A stretch of 64,000 nt of DNA from Dysgonamonadaceae bacterium (GTDB lineage: Bacteria; Bacteroidota; Bacteroidia; Bacteroidales; Azobacteroidaceae). Below are positions 8,700 to 16,301 of this stretch, in pieces. The notes below the pieces were generated by a model that saw nothing but the letters and a program-made list of their open reading frames with translations, did no database searches and was not told the DNA's origin. A program made the position numbers and the translations under genes. The first letter of the stretch is position 1; the number at the start of each line of letters is the position of its first letter. The DNA lies in the NCBI GenBank assembly GCA_031289145.1, contig JAITQA010000054.1, positions 1 to 64,000 on the forward strand. The letters run 5' to 3'.

Positions 8700-9608
8700 A
8701 TGTTTAAACACAAAAAAATGAAAACAATTAATGCAATTTTGTTAGTATTGGCCACTGCAACAGTATTTCCTTGCATGGCGGAAGCCGCACCTAAAAAGAA
8801 CATCGGTTTGCAAATGTATTCTTTGCGGAATAATATCGGAAGAAACAGCGAAAACGTTGATTCCATTATTATCAAAATCGGTAAGATGGGCTACAAATAT
8901 GTAGAGACCGCAAACTACAATGAGGGTAAGATTTACGGATTAAGCCCGGAGGAATTCAAGGCCAAATTAGCGGCTAATAAGCTCACGGCTCTCTCCTGCC
9001 ATACAGGGAGATCACTTGCCAAGGTTGTATCGGAAACAAACTGGGACGAGACCTGGGCTTGGTGGGACAAGTGCATTGCGAGCCACAAAGCTGCCGGCAT
9101 GAAGTACATTGTCACTCCTTCGATGCCCGCCGATCTGTCGATTCAGGATTTGCAAACCTACTGCGATTATTACAATAAGATCGGGGAAAAATGCAAAGCA
9201 GCCGGTATGAGATTCGGATACCACAACCATGCCTACGAATTTAGTACAAAATTCGATATCGACGGCAAACAGGTGGCGATGTACGACTATATGGTTGAGC
9301 ACACGGATAAAGATAAAGTTTTCTTCGAAATGGATGTATACTGGGTGATAAAAGGTTTGCGGACTCCGGTTGAACTGTTTAAGAAATATCCGGGAAGATT
9401 TGATGTACTGCATATCAAAGACGAAGCGGAGTTGGGAGAAAGCGGAATGGTCGGATTTGACGCTATTTTCAAGCATATCGGTACGGCCGGAACAAAATAT
9501 CTTATTGTAGAAGTGGAAAATTATAATTTTTCGCCGGAACAATCCGTAAAATTAAGTTTGAATTACCTGAACAAAGCCGGTTTTGTCAAAAAGAACTATT
9601 CAAAATAA
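8700..9608 (+). CDS. Secreted sugar phosphate isomerase/epimerase-like TIM barrel protein
   Basis: The protein begins with a Sec signal peptide (MKTINAILLVLATATVFPCMAEA) and continues as a xylose isomerase-like TIM barrel, seen in IGLQMYSLRNNI at the first strand, FGYHNHAYEF, FEMDVYW and VLHIKDEAE. His, Glu and Asp in these segments probably bind a divalent metal. In Bacteroidota such secreted proteins are usually annotated as sugar isomerase/epimerase or IolE-like; the substrate is not readable. Start may be ATG 8700 or ATG 8718; the track start 8670 is a TTG inside nqrF. Its closeness to nqrF is probably accidental with respect to function. Confidence 0.8.
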   Translation: MFKHKKMKTINAILLVLATATVFPCMAEAAPKKNIGLQMYSLRNNIGRNSENVDSIIIKIGKMGYKYVETANYNEGKIYGLSPEEFKAKLAANKLTALSCHTGRSLAKVVSETNWDETWAWWDKCIASHKAAGMKYIVTPSMPADLSIQDLQTYCDYYNKIGEKCKAAGMRFGYHNHAYEFSTKFDIDGKQVAMYDYMVEHTDKDKVFFEMDVYWVIKGLRTPVELFKKYPGRFDVLHIKDEAELGESGMVGFDAIFKHIGTAGTKYLIVEVENYNFSPEQSVKLSLNYLNKAGFVKKNYSK

Positions 9609-9687
9609 ACGAAAAGTTAAAATACAATTGCTTCAAGTCAATATGTGCACATATTTCACGTATTTCGATAATATTTGATAAAAAATA

Positions 9688-9718
9688 TTTGGTTGTTTAA
9701 TTTAATTTCCTACATTTG
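9688..9718 (+). promoter_or_regulatory. Bacteroidota promoter TTTG-N19-TACATTTG for the sigma factor gene
   Basis: TTTG at 9688-9691, a 19-base spacer and TACATTTG at 9711-9718 match the primary-sigma consensus in both boxes and spacing. It overlaps the start of the track ORF (9716), so the real start codon must lie downstream. Confidence 0.8.
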
Positions 9719-9754
9719 CAGAAAAAAATATTTTTGTTAAGGAAAAAAGAAATA

Positions 9755-10303
9755 TTGAAACTAAGTGATGCGAATCTTCTGTATCAATACAAAGACTCTG
9801 GTAAGAGCATTTATGTAGTGGAGCTATTCGACCGCTATATTCCTTTGTTGTATGGTGTAGGTCTGAAATATCTGAAAGACGGAGATAAAGCGCAAGATAC
9901 GGTAATCCGGTTTATCGAAGCTATACGTGACAAAATTTTCGACCGTGATTCTGTTGATTTTCGGTCTTGGATTTATCAGGAAATGAAGAATTTTTGTTTA
10001 CAAATACGAAGCAATGAAGGCGGCAAAGAAATCCTTATTGAGGATGATTCCGATTTTACAGACTATGGAGACATTATGTATCTTCTTGAAAAAGAAGATA
10101 ATTACAATAATGTGAAAATTCTGAAGATTTGTTTAGAAAAACTTCCCGATCAACAACGAATATGCTTGATTTATTTTTTTATGAACGATTTGTCGTTTGA
10201 CGAAATAGCTGACAAAACGGGATATACGCTGGAACACGTGAAAACTTATATTCGACAAGGGAAACGTAATTTAAAAATATCTATTGAAAAAAATGGCTTA
10301 TGA
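9755..10303 (+). CDS. ECF-type RNA polymerase sigma factor
   Basis: Sigma-70 family regulator with region 2 (ELFDRYIPLLYGVGLKYLKDGDKAQDTVIRFIE) and region 4 (LPDQQRICLIYFFMNDLSFDEIADKTGYTLEHVKTYIRQGKRNLK), joined by a longer acidic linker. The track start (TTG 9716) lies in the -7 box. The in-frame TTG at 9755, preceded by AAGGAAAAAAGAAA and giving MKLSDANLLYQYKDSG, fits homologues that begin MKLSDxxL; that is about 182 residues. The stop overlaps the next gene's ATG by four bases, so the two are coupled. The target genes cannot be read from the sequence. Confidence 0.85.
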   Translation: MKLSDANLLYQYKDSGKSIYVVELFDRYIPLLYGVGLKYLKDGDKAQDTVIRFIEAIRDKIFDRDSVDFRSWIYQEMKNFCLQIRSNEGGKEILIEDDSDFTDYGDIMYLLEKEDNYNNVKILKICLEKLPDQQRICLIYFFMNDLSFDEIADKTGYTLEHVKTYIRQGKRNLKISIEKNGL

Positions 10304-11283
10304 ATCTTTTAAATTACATACTAAATATCCGCCAAGGAAAAGAAGCGCATGATTTTGAGCGGGAGACAATGGAAGACCCCTTTCTGTATGCGGCTATTGA
10401 AGGTTATGATAGCGTAGATGAAGATCATAAAAAGAACCTAAAAAAACTTCGCAAACAAATTTCTTCCGACCTTCATCAGAAGAAAGAAATATATAGCACT
10501 ATAACAAAATCAATTAGAAGAAAATCTTCCAAATTGAGATTCAAGAAACGAATACCGCTTAGGATATGGGGTATTATTGCCTGTTTTTTGCTAATCGTCG
10601 GTTTGATTATCTGTTTGTTTTTGTTAGAAAGTTCGCGCCGGACTAAAACGGACGCAATTGTTTTGTCGGAAAAATCGGCCGAACCCCCAATAAATACTAT
10701 CGAAAAGGCATATTCGGATACAATCAGGACACCAAAGAAAAAGCCTGAGAAAAAAAGCAAAGAAAGCAAAGAAAACAAAGAAAGTAAAGAAAACAAAGAA
10801 AACAAAAAATCGAAACAGCTTACCCCGGATACCTATTCCGAATATATAAAATCCTTATCGCAAAAAGCACAAAAAGCACAAAAAGCAACATCTATAGAGG
10901 ATGATTTACAGGCGATATCCGTCAAATATGCACGGAATAGTAAGAGAACAGTAGTCCCAGTGAGTAAAGCCTTGAAAATTTCAGAGACAGAACTCAATCA
11001 ACTTGATGCTCAAATTTCTGGCAAGCCATTTCCGGCGGCTGGGGAAAACGCCTATCAAGACTATTTGAAAAAAAGACGCAAACAACTTACCAGTGAAGAT
11101 TGTACGCAAGCAAAAGGAAAAGTCATCCTGCTTTTTTCGGTAAATGAGAAAGGACGCCCATACAACATAAAGATAACTAAGTCTTTATGCAGGGAAGCCG
11201 ATACGGAAGCAGTGCGGCTTTTGGCCGATGGGCCTGCCTGGACAAAAGGAAGTAAAGATGCCAAATTAGAAATAAACTTCTGA
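10300..11283 (+). CDS. Membrane protein with TonB C-terminal-like domain, sigma factor partner
   Basis: Coupled to the sigma gene by an ATGA overlap. The N-terminal ~85 residues are cytoplasmic and open with the DPFLYAAIEGYD motif common in sigma-linked Bacteroidota proteins. One membrane span follows (IWGIIACFLLIVGLIICLFLL, about residues 87-107), then a Lys/Glu/Ser/Asn repeat tract near 155-170 and a QKA repeat, and a C-terminal domain (VILLFSVNEKGRPYNIKITK...) resembling the TonB energy-transducer fold. I infer it holds or controls the sigma factor and contacts a periplasmic or outer-membrane partner. It could also be a dedicated TonB. No zinc-binding anti-sigma motif is visible. Confidence 0.65.
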   Translation: MNLLNYILNIRQGKEAHDFERETMEDPFLYAAIEGYDSVDEDHKKNLKKLRKQISSDLHQKKEIYSTITKSIRRKSSKLRFKKRIPLRIWGIIACFLLIVGLIICLFLLESSRRTKTDAIVLSEKSAEPPINTIEKAYSDTIRTPKKKPEKKSKESKENKESKENKENKKSKQLTPDTYSEYIKSLSQKAQKAQKATSIEDDLQAISVKYARNSKRTVVPVSKALKISETELNQLDAQISGKPFPAAGENAYQDYLKKRRKQLTSEDCTQAKGKVILLFSVNEKGRPYNIKITKSLCREADTEAVRLLADGPAWTKGSKDAKLEINF

Positions 11284-11386
11284 TTTATACATTTTTAACA
11301 CTACTCTTTGCAATCTTTTGGGTACATTTGCTGTCTACTATCAAGAAATGTATTGAAAAGAATTATAAATTAACACATAAAAGAAT

Positions 11387-12316
11387 ATGAAACGTCGTGA
11401 TTTTTTAAAAACAAGCGCTGCTGTAGGGGTAGCCGCATTAACGTTCGACAATTTGCAAGCTGCCATGAACACAAACACCATTATGGCTGAAGCTGTTCCG
11501 GATATGGTTGCTGTTATGGGCGGAGAACCGGAACAACTTCTGGAAAGAGCACTAAAGGAAATGGGTGGCATTGGAAAATACGTCAAAAAAGGACAAAGCG
11601 TTGTGATTAAACCCAATATCGGGTGGGATAAAAAGCCGGAATTTGCCGCCAATACCAATCCCGATTTAATAGGCGCTTTGGTAAAACAATGTCTCAACGC
11701 CGGTGCAAAAAAAGTAACGGTTTTCGACCGCACCTGTGATAACTGGCAAAAATGTTATGACCGGTCCGGAATTAAAAAGGCAGCTGAGGATGCCGGAGCC
11801 ACCGTTCTGCCTGCGCATGATGAATCCTATTTCAAAGAAGTCAGTCTTCCGAAAGGCGTTCAGCTAAAATCCGCCAAAATACACAAAGCCTTATTAGAAG
11901 CGGATGTATGGTTTAATGTACCGGTACTGAAAAATCATGACGGCGCCCAGATGTCGATTGCAATGAAGAATTATATGGGAATCGTTTTCGACAGAGGCTT
12001 TTTCCATGCTAACGACTTACAGCAATGTATCGCCGATATTTGTACGTGGAATAAAAAACCGGTATTAAACATCATCGATGCTTATCGCTGTTTGCGTAGA
12101 AGTGGGCCACAAGGACGCTCCGTTTCCGATACCAGTGTATTGAAAGCGCTGATTATTTCTACAGATATTGTAGCGGCGGATACGGCTGCCATAGGTTTAT
12201 TCAACCAGGTAGAAAAAATGGATGTTAATTTGGTGAAACATATCGCCAATGGCGAAAAACTGAAATTAGGCACACAAAAATTAGATAAATTAAATGTGAA
12301 GAGAATAAAACTGTGA
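11387..12316 (+). CDS. Tat-exported DUF362 protein (first copy)
   Basis: Starts with a twin-arginine signal (MKRRDFLKTSAAVGVAALTF), which implies export of a folded, probably cofactor-bearing protein. The body is DUF362: KKGQSVVIKPNIGWDKKPE, KKVTVFDRTCDNW, VPVLKNHDGAQMSIAMKNYMGIV and LNIIDAYRCLRRSGPQG. DUF362 proteins lack an established activity but often sit beside ferredoxins. It overlaps the next gene as GTGA, so both are made together. It is a distant paralogue of the DUF362 gene at 14861. The function remains unknown. Confidence 0.85.
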   Translation: MKRRDFLKTSAAVGVAALTFDNLQAAMNTNTIMAEAVPDMVAVMGGEPEQLLERALKEMGGIGKYVKKGQSVVIKPNIGWDKKPEFAANTNPDLIGALVKQCLNAGAKKVTVFDRTCDNWQKCYDRSGIKKAAEDAGATVLPAHDESYFKEVSLPKGVQLKSAKIHKALLEADVWFNVPVLKNHDGAQMSIAMKNYMGIVFDRGFFHANDLQQCIADICTWNKKPVLNIIDAYRCLRRSGPQGRSVSDTSVLKALIISTDIVAADTAAIGLFNQVEKMDVNLVKHIANGEKLKLGTQKLDKLNVKRIKL

Positions 12317-13932
12317 CACGTATGAAATTTAATATTTTGAAACTGACCCGTATCCTACTTGCTATTGTTATTTTTCTTCCAATTGTATTTTTCTTCTGTG
12401 ATTTTGCCGATATAACGCCCAATTCGTTTGCAAATTTATTGAAAATACAATTGGTTCCGGCTGTGCTTGCCGGAAGTAGTGTGATTTTGATAGTATTGGG
12501 GGCGCTAACCATTCTATTCGGACGGCTTTATTGCTCGATAATCTGTCCGCTGGGTATTTTTCAGGATATTATCGCTTGGTTTACCAAAAGAGGGAAAAAG
12601 AAAAACAAGAAAAAACGGTGGTATAATTATGCCAAGCCACAGCATATTTTGCGCTATTCTTTGCTTGCTATTTGTATTGCATTTTTGATTTTCGGAATTA
12701 CAACTCCCCTTACCTATTTAGACCCTTATAGCAATTTCGGTCGTATCGCTGTCAATATTTTTCGTCCTATAACCATAGAAGGCAACAACTTACTCAACTG
12801 GGTCGCCCTGAAATTTAATAGTTTTAGTTTTTACCATGTGACGATACATACGGTAACGGCGCTTTCTTTGACGATTGCGTTGATTGCTTTTTTCGTCGTT
12901 GGCATTATGTCGCTCCTGAGAGGCAGATTATTTTGTAACACAATTTGTCCGGTAGGTTCATTTTTGGGATTAATTGCGAAATATTCTCTGTTCCGGATAA
13001 CGGTTGACGAATCCAGATGCAACAAATGCGGCTTGTGCGAAAAAACTTGTAAGTCGGAATGTATCAACAGCAAAGAAGGCCGGGTTGACCATTCGCGTTG
13101 TGTAACTTGTTTTAATTGTATAGAGAGTTGTAATAAAAAGAAAGCCCTCAATTATCGGTTTGCATATAATCTTTCCACATCCTCCTCAAAAGAGAAGGAT
13201 GAATTGAAACTTGAGTTTGCATCCCTTCAAGAATCCCCTTTAGTTGATTCAGTGCGAGCAAACAAGGGGATGAACCGTCGTTCGTTTATTCTGACTTCGA
13301 CAGCTATTGCAGTTTCAGCTCCATTTGTTCCTGCATGGGCGAAAAAACAGGAAGTAGACGTCACCAAACTGACGCCTATCACACCTCCCGGCTCACGAAG
13401 CCTGAAACATTTCAAAGCGCACTGTACGGCTTGCCATTTGTGCGTGACGCATTGTCCGCAGCAAATTCTCAAACCGGCCGGCTTTGGGTATGGGATTGAT
13501 TATGCTTTTAAACCGCAGATGGTATTCTTCGAATCAGCCTATTGCAATTACGAATGTACGGTTTGTTCGGAAGTTTGCCCGAACGGAGCTATCGAAAGGC
13601 TGACAAAAGAGGAAAAAATAGTTACGCAAGTCGGTATTGCCCAGTTTGCGAAAGAACGTTGCGTCGTATATGCCGAGCACAATTCCTGCGGCGCCTGTTC
13701 AGAGCATTGCCCGGTGAAAGCAGTTAGAATGGAACCCTTTATGGATGGTCTGACACTGCCCAAGATGTATCCCGAATTGTGTATCGGTTGCGGTGGCTGT
13801 GAATCTATTTGTCCGGTACGGCCTGTAAAAGCAATTAATGTCATGGCGAATGAATTTCATCAAACGGCAGAAAAACCGGAAGAGGAAGAGATGAAAGAGA
13901 TTGATAGCGAAGCCTTGGAATTTGGATTCTGA
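12313..13932 (+). CDS. Fused NapH-like/NapG-like polyferredoxin membrane protein
   Basis: Two modules in one chain. Residues 1-~300 form a NapH/RdxA-like membrane ferredoxin with several helices, the GRLYCSIICPLG and GRLFCNTICPVG motifs, and two 4Fe-4S sites (CNKCGLCEKTC and CVTCFNCIESC). At about residue 320 a second Tat-like signal, MNRRSFILTSTAIAVSAP, begins, followed by a NapG-like ferredoxin with CTACHLCVTHCP, CNYECTVCSEVCP, CGACSEHCP and CIGCGGCESICP. The protein probably moves electrons from quinol to exported DUF362/DUF6599 partners. Start is GTG 12313, overlapping the previous stop; ATG 12322 (MKFNILKLTRI) is an alternative. Confidence 0.85.
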   Translation: MTRMKFNILKLTRILLAIVIFLPIVFFFCDFADITPNSFANLLKIQLVPAVLAGSSVILIVLGALTILFGRLYCSIICPLGIFQDIIAWFTKRGKKKNKKKRWYNYAKPQHILRYSLLAICIAFLIFGITTPLTYLDPYSNFGRIAVNIFRPITIEGNNLLNWVALKFNSFSFYHVTIHTVTALSLTIALIAFFVVGIMSLLRGRLFCNTICPVGSFLGLIAKYSLFRITVDESRCNKCGLCEKTCKSECINSKEGRVDHSRCVTCFNCIESCNKKKALNYRFAYNLSTSSSKEKDELKLEFASLQESPLVDSVRANKGMNRRSFILTSTAIAVSAPFVPAWAKKQEVDVTKLTPITPPGSRSLKHFKAHCTACHLCVTHCPQQILKPAGFGYGIDYAFKPQMVFFESAYCNYECTVCSEVCPNGAIERLTKEEKIVTQVGIAQFAKERCVVYAEHNSCGACSEHCPVKAVRMEPFMDGLTLPKMYPELCIGCGGCESICPVRPVKAINVMANEFHQTAEKPEEEEMKEIDSEALEFGF

Positions 13933-13961
13933 TGGAACGCAGATTTTAATAATTAAAGACG

Positions 13962-14849
13962 ATGCGAAGTGTTTGTTTGATTATTTTATGGATAATGGGA
14001 AATGCAAGTATGTTTGCGTCTCTTCCGGAACAATTTCCGGTGGATAGTTTGCCGGAACAATTAGGTTTGTACCGGGTAACCGATAAATTGAATTATACCG
14101 GAAAAGAATTGTATGATTACATCAATGGGGGAGCGGAACTCTATTTGTCGTATGGTTTGGTAAGTATGACCGGTTGTAAATACAATGGCGATGATTTACC
14201 GCAAGTAACCGTCGAAATTTACGAGATGACAAGCGCTGAGAATGCTTTTGGCGTTTACACGCAAGGTCGCGATAAAGAAGAGTATGATTACGGGCAAGGT
14301 TCGCAAAGTTTTCCCGATTTTATTTTCTTCTGGAAAGACCGCTATTTTGTAACCGTGAGTACGCAAGAAGTCATTCCCGAAAGTGAAAAGGCCATCCAAT
14401 ATATGGCCGGACTAATAGATAAATCCATTCCGAAAATGGGAGAAAAACCGGCTATCATCAATGATTTACCCAAAGAAGACTTGCTTCCTGCCGGTTTCCT
14501 CTATTTTCACCACTACATTTGGCTAAATGCGTATCTCTTTATTGCAGATTACAATATAATCAATATTGATGAAAATTGCGATGCGGTATTAGCCAAATAC
14601 GGCGAAGCCGATGCCCGCAGTTATCTCTTATTGGCAGCCTATTCCGATGAAGAAAAAGCATTGGCAGCCTGTAAAAATTTGCAGGAAAAGTATGCACCCG
14701 AACTAAGCGTCGACAGTCCTTTTGTCGAATTGGAAGATAAAACATGGTTTACCGTTTGGACGAGAGGGAATAAATTAGGTGCTATCTTCAATGCTCATTC
14801 ACAAGAAAAGACAGAAAAATTATTTAAATCAGCTATTAATAAAATGTAA
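13962..14849 (+). CDS. Secreted DUF6599 family protein
   Basis: A 295-residue protein with an N-terminal signal sequence (LIILWIMGNASMFASLPEQF) and the family pattern YDYINGGAELYLSYG, VEIYEMTSAENAFGVYTQ and FFWKDRYFVTVST. I recognise it as DUF6599, which commonly accompanies DUF362 and ferredoxin genes in Bacteroidota; no activity is established. It is likely a periplasmic accessory of this redox operon. Gap to the upstream gene is 29 bases and to the downstream DUF362 gene 11 bases, so cotranscription is likely. Confidence 0.75.
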   Translation: MRSVCLIILWIMGNASMFASLPEQFPVDSLPEQLGLYRVTDKLNYTGKELYDYINGGAELYLSYGLVSMTGCKYNGDDLPQVTVEIYEMTSAENAFGVYTQGRDKEEYDYGQGSQSFPDFIFFWKDRYFVTVSTQEVIPESEKAIQYMAGLIDKSIPKMGEKPAIINDLPKEDLLPAGFLYFHHYIWLNAYLFIADYNIINIDENCDAVLAKYGEADARSYLLLAAYSDEEKALAACKNLQEKYAPELSVDSPFVELEDKTWFTVWTRGNKLGAIFNAHSQEKTEKLFKSAINKM

Positions 14850-14860
14850 ATTATTTAGTT

Positions 14861-15760
14861 ATGGAAAAGCTTATTACACGTCGCGATTTATTAAAGAAAA
14901 CAGCGCTTATGGCTGTTGGAGGCACATTGTTGCTGAACCGTCCGGTCAATGCTTGGGCTTGGGGAACGGAAGAAGGAACTAAAAGTAAGGTTGTGTTAAT
15001 CCGTAATCGGCAATTATTTGCCGGCGGAAATCAACCGGATTCCGGAATAGCCGGGCAAATGCTGGATGAAGCCGTCCGTACGCTTACCGGAAAAAGTAAC
15101 ACAAAAGAAGCTTGGGCTTCAATTGTGAAACCTGCTGATATTGTTGGGATTAAAACAAATGTTTGGGATAAGTTTCCTACTCCGATCGTTATGAATGACC
15201 TTTTAAAAGAGCGCGTTCTACAAGCCGGTGTAAACGAAACGAATGTAAGCGTCAATGATCGAGGCGTCAAAGATGATCCAATCTTTAAAAACGCTACGGC
15301 TTTGATTAATGTACGTCCTATGCGTACGCATGCTTGGTCGGGTGTTGGTTCTTGCATAAAGAATTACATTATGTTTTCTCCGCAACCATCTTCTTATCAT
15401 GACGATTCTTGCGCCAGTTTGGCCGCTTTGTACGAACTTCCGATTGTAAAAGGTAAAACGCGCCTGCATGTGTTGGTCTTGTTCAACCCCTTGTTTCATC
15501 ACCGCACTCCGCAGGATGCTTCGGAAGAATATATGTGGAAATACAGCGGACTAATCGTAGGATTCGACCCGGTCGCTGTCGATTCGGTCGGTTTGCGCAT
15601 TCTCCAAGGGAAACGCAATGCGTTTTTTCAGGAAGACAAGCCGCTGAATCCTCCGGCCAAACACATAGAATTGGCGGATACCCGTTATCATTTGGGAACG
15701 GCAGACCCTGCAAAAATCGAATTGGTGAAATTGGGCTGGGACGAGGAGTCGTTTGTGTAA
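14861..15760 (+). CDS. Tat-exported DUF362 protein (second copy)
   Basis: Carries a Tat signal (LITRRDLLKKTALMAVGGTLLL) and a DUF362 core with ASIVKPADIVGIKTNVWDK, ALINVRPMRTHAWSGVGSCIKNYIM and VGFDPVAVDSVGLRIL. 299 residues, last gene of the 11387-15760 redox operon. Its final 293 bases (15468-15760) recur in degenerate form at 33249-33539, on the far side of the polysaccharide utilisation locus. A transposase remnant on the opposite strand starts about ten bases after its stop. The role is unknown; the pairing with a polyferredoxin suggests a periplasmic redox task. Confidence 0.85.
   Translation: MEKLITRRDLLKKTALMAVGGTLLLNRPVNAWAWGTEEGTKSKVVLIRNRQLFAGGNQPDSGIAGQMLDEAVRTLTGKSNTKEAWASIVKPADIVGIKTNVWDKFPTPIVMNDLLKERVLQAGVNETNVSVNDRGVKDDPIFKNATALINVRPMRTHAWSGVGSCIKNYIMFSPQPSSYHDDSCASLAALYELPIVKGKTRLHVLVLFNPLFHHRTPQDASEEYMWKYSGLIVGFDPVAVDSVGLRILQGKRNAFFQEDKPLNPPAKHIELADTRYHLGTADPAKIELVKLGWDEESFV
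15468..15760 (+). repeat. Direct repeat, left copy (3' end of DUF362 gene)
   Basis: This intact 293-base segment matches 33249-33539 at roughly 90 percent by eye, beginning ATGTGTTGGTCTTGTT in both and ending at the TTTGTGTAA stop. The pair flanks the PUL block as direct repeats 17.8 kb apart. Confidence 0.85.
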
Positions 15761-15769
15761 GGGCTGCGA

Positions 15770-15924
15770 AACGCCTGATATTTGGTCGCGATAGGGTTTG
15801 TTTTTGTACAGTTCACGAAGGGCTATCCGATACTGACCATCGGGTCGCGGGAATTTCTTGGAGTCGGTGTGTCTTCTATTAACAACCGACCAGTCTCTTT
15901 TTGTGGCTCGAATCTTTGACGCAT
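15770..15924 (-). pseudogene. Transposase N-terminal remnant, frameshifted
   Basis: Read on the minus strand from ATG 15924 the sequence gives MRQRFEPQKETGRLLIEDTP and TPRNSRDPMVSIG, then a stop. Continuing in the +2 frame gives ALRELYKNKPYRDQ before it runs into the DUF362 3' end. The composition resembles the N-termini of insertion-sequence transposases as I remember them, possibly the ISNCY group. The family is uncertain; the frameshift and truncation are directly visible. A promoter of Bacteroidota type stands upstream in the adjoining repeat. Confidence 0.5.
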
Positions 15925-15971
15925 AAAACGAATCTTGTGTTGTTTTTCTTGAATATGAAATAGCTACATCA

Positions 15972-16100
15972 CTTTAACACGCTAAAGGTAAACATTTTAT
16001 TTGAAGTATTCAAATAAAATACTAAAAAATCCAACCCAATAAATAGATTATATTTATTTGTATTATAGCGAATTATGAATTTTCGGACAAACACTAACTA
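15972..16100. repeat. 129-bp inverted repeat, left copy
   Basis: The reverse complement of 15972-16100 aligns to 32011-32138 with about 11 differences by eye. The shared core includes TTTGTCCGAAAATTCATAA and CTTCAAATAAAATGTTTA. The pair brackets the PUL in opposite orientation. The remaining part of the 15761-16174 gap is the transposase remnant and the promoter of the next small ORF. Confidence 0.85.
15983..16014 (-). promoter_or_regulatory. Outward-facing promoter in left inverted repeat
   Basis: On the minus strand TTTG (16014-16011), a 20-base spacer and TACCTTTA (15990-15983) form a near-consensus promoter that reads towards the transposase remnant and the DUF362 gene. The right repeat has the same arrangement. 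Confidence 0.6.
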
Positions 16101-16142
16101 ACTTTTGAATGAACTATTGTTTTTAAATCGTTACTAAATGAT

Positions 16143-16150
16143 TATATTTG
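16143..16150 (+). promoter_or_regulatory. -7 box (TATATTTG) upstream of the small ORF and regulator
   Basis: TATATTTG fits TAnnTTTG; an ATTG lies 23 bases upstream, slightly beyond the best spacing. It is 24 bases before the ATG of the 39-codon ORF. Confidence 0.5.
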
Positions 16151-16174
16151 CACGTCATTAAAAACAACAGAAAG

Positions 16175-16294
16175 ATGAACTTAATAAATCTTACAGATCA
16201 ACTTCCTGATGGGACAAACATGAAAAATATTTATACTCAAGGTGTTGATATTTTACGCGAGTTTCCATACGACCACCATGTAAAAAATAAATAA
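16175..16294 (+). CDS. Small ORF (39 codons) leading the regulator gene
   Basis: ATG 16175 to TAA 16292-16294 encodes MNLINLTDQLPDGTNMKNIY followed by TQGVDILREFPYDHHVKNK. It is absent from the ORF track because of its size. It stands between a TATATTTG promoter box and the large regulator gene, whose ATG is seven bases after its stop. It has no signal peptide or membrane segment and I recognise no family. It may be a leader peptide, a small partner of the regulator, or a non-translated part of the 5' leader. Confidence 0.35.
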   Translation: MNLINLTDQLPDGTNMKNIYTQGVDILREFPYDHHVKNK

Positions 16295-16301
16295 TTAATG
16301 T

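Noticed and set aside
10476-10805. Minus-strand ORF rich in Leu, Ser and Phe
   Set aside because: It is the complement of the Lys/Glu/Ser/Asn repeat tract in the sigma partner gene.
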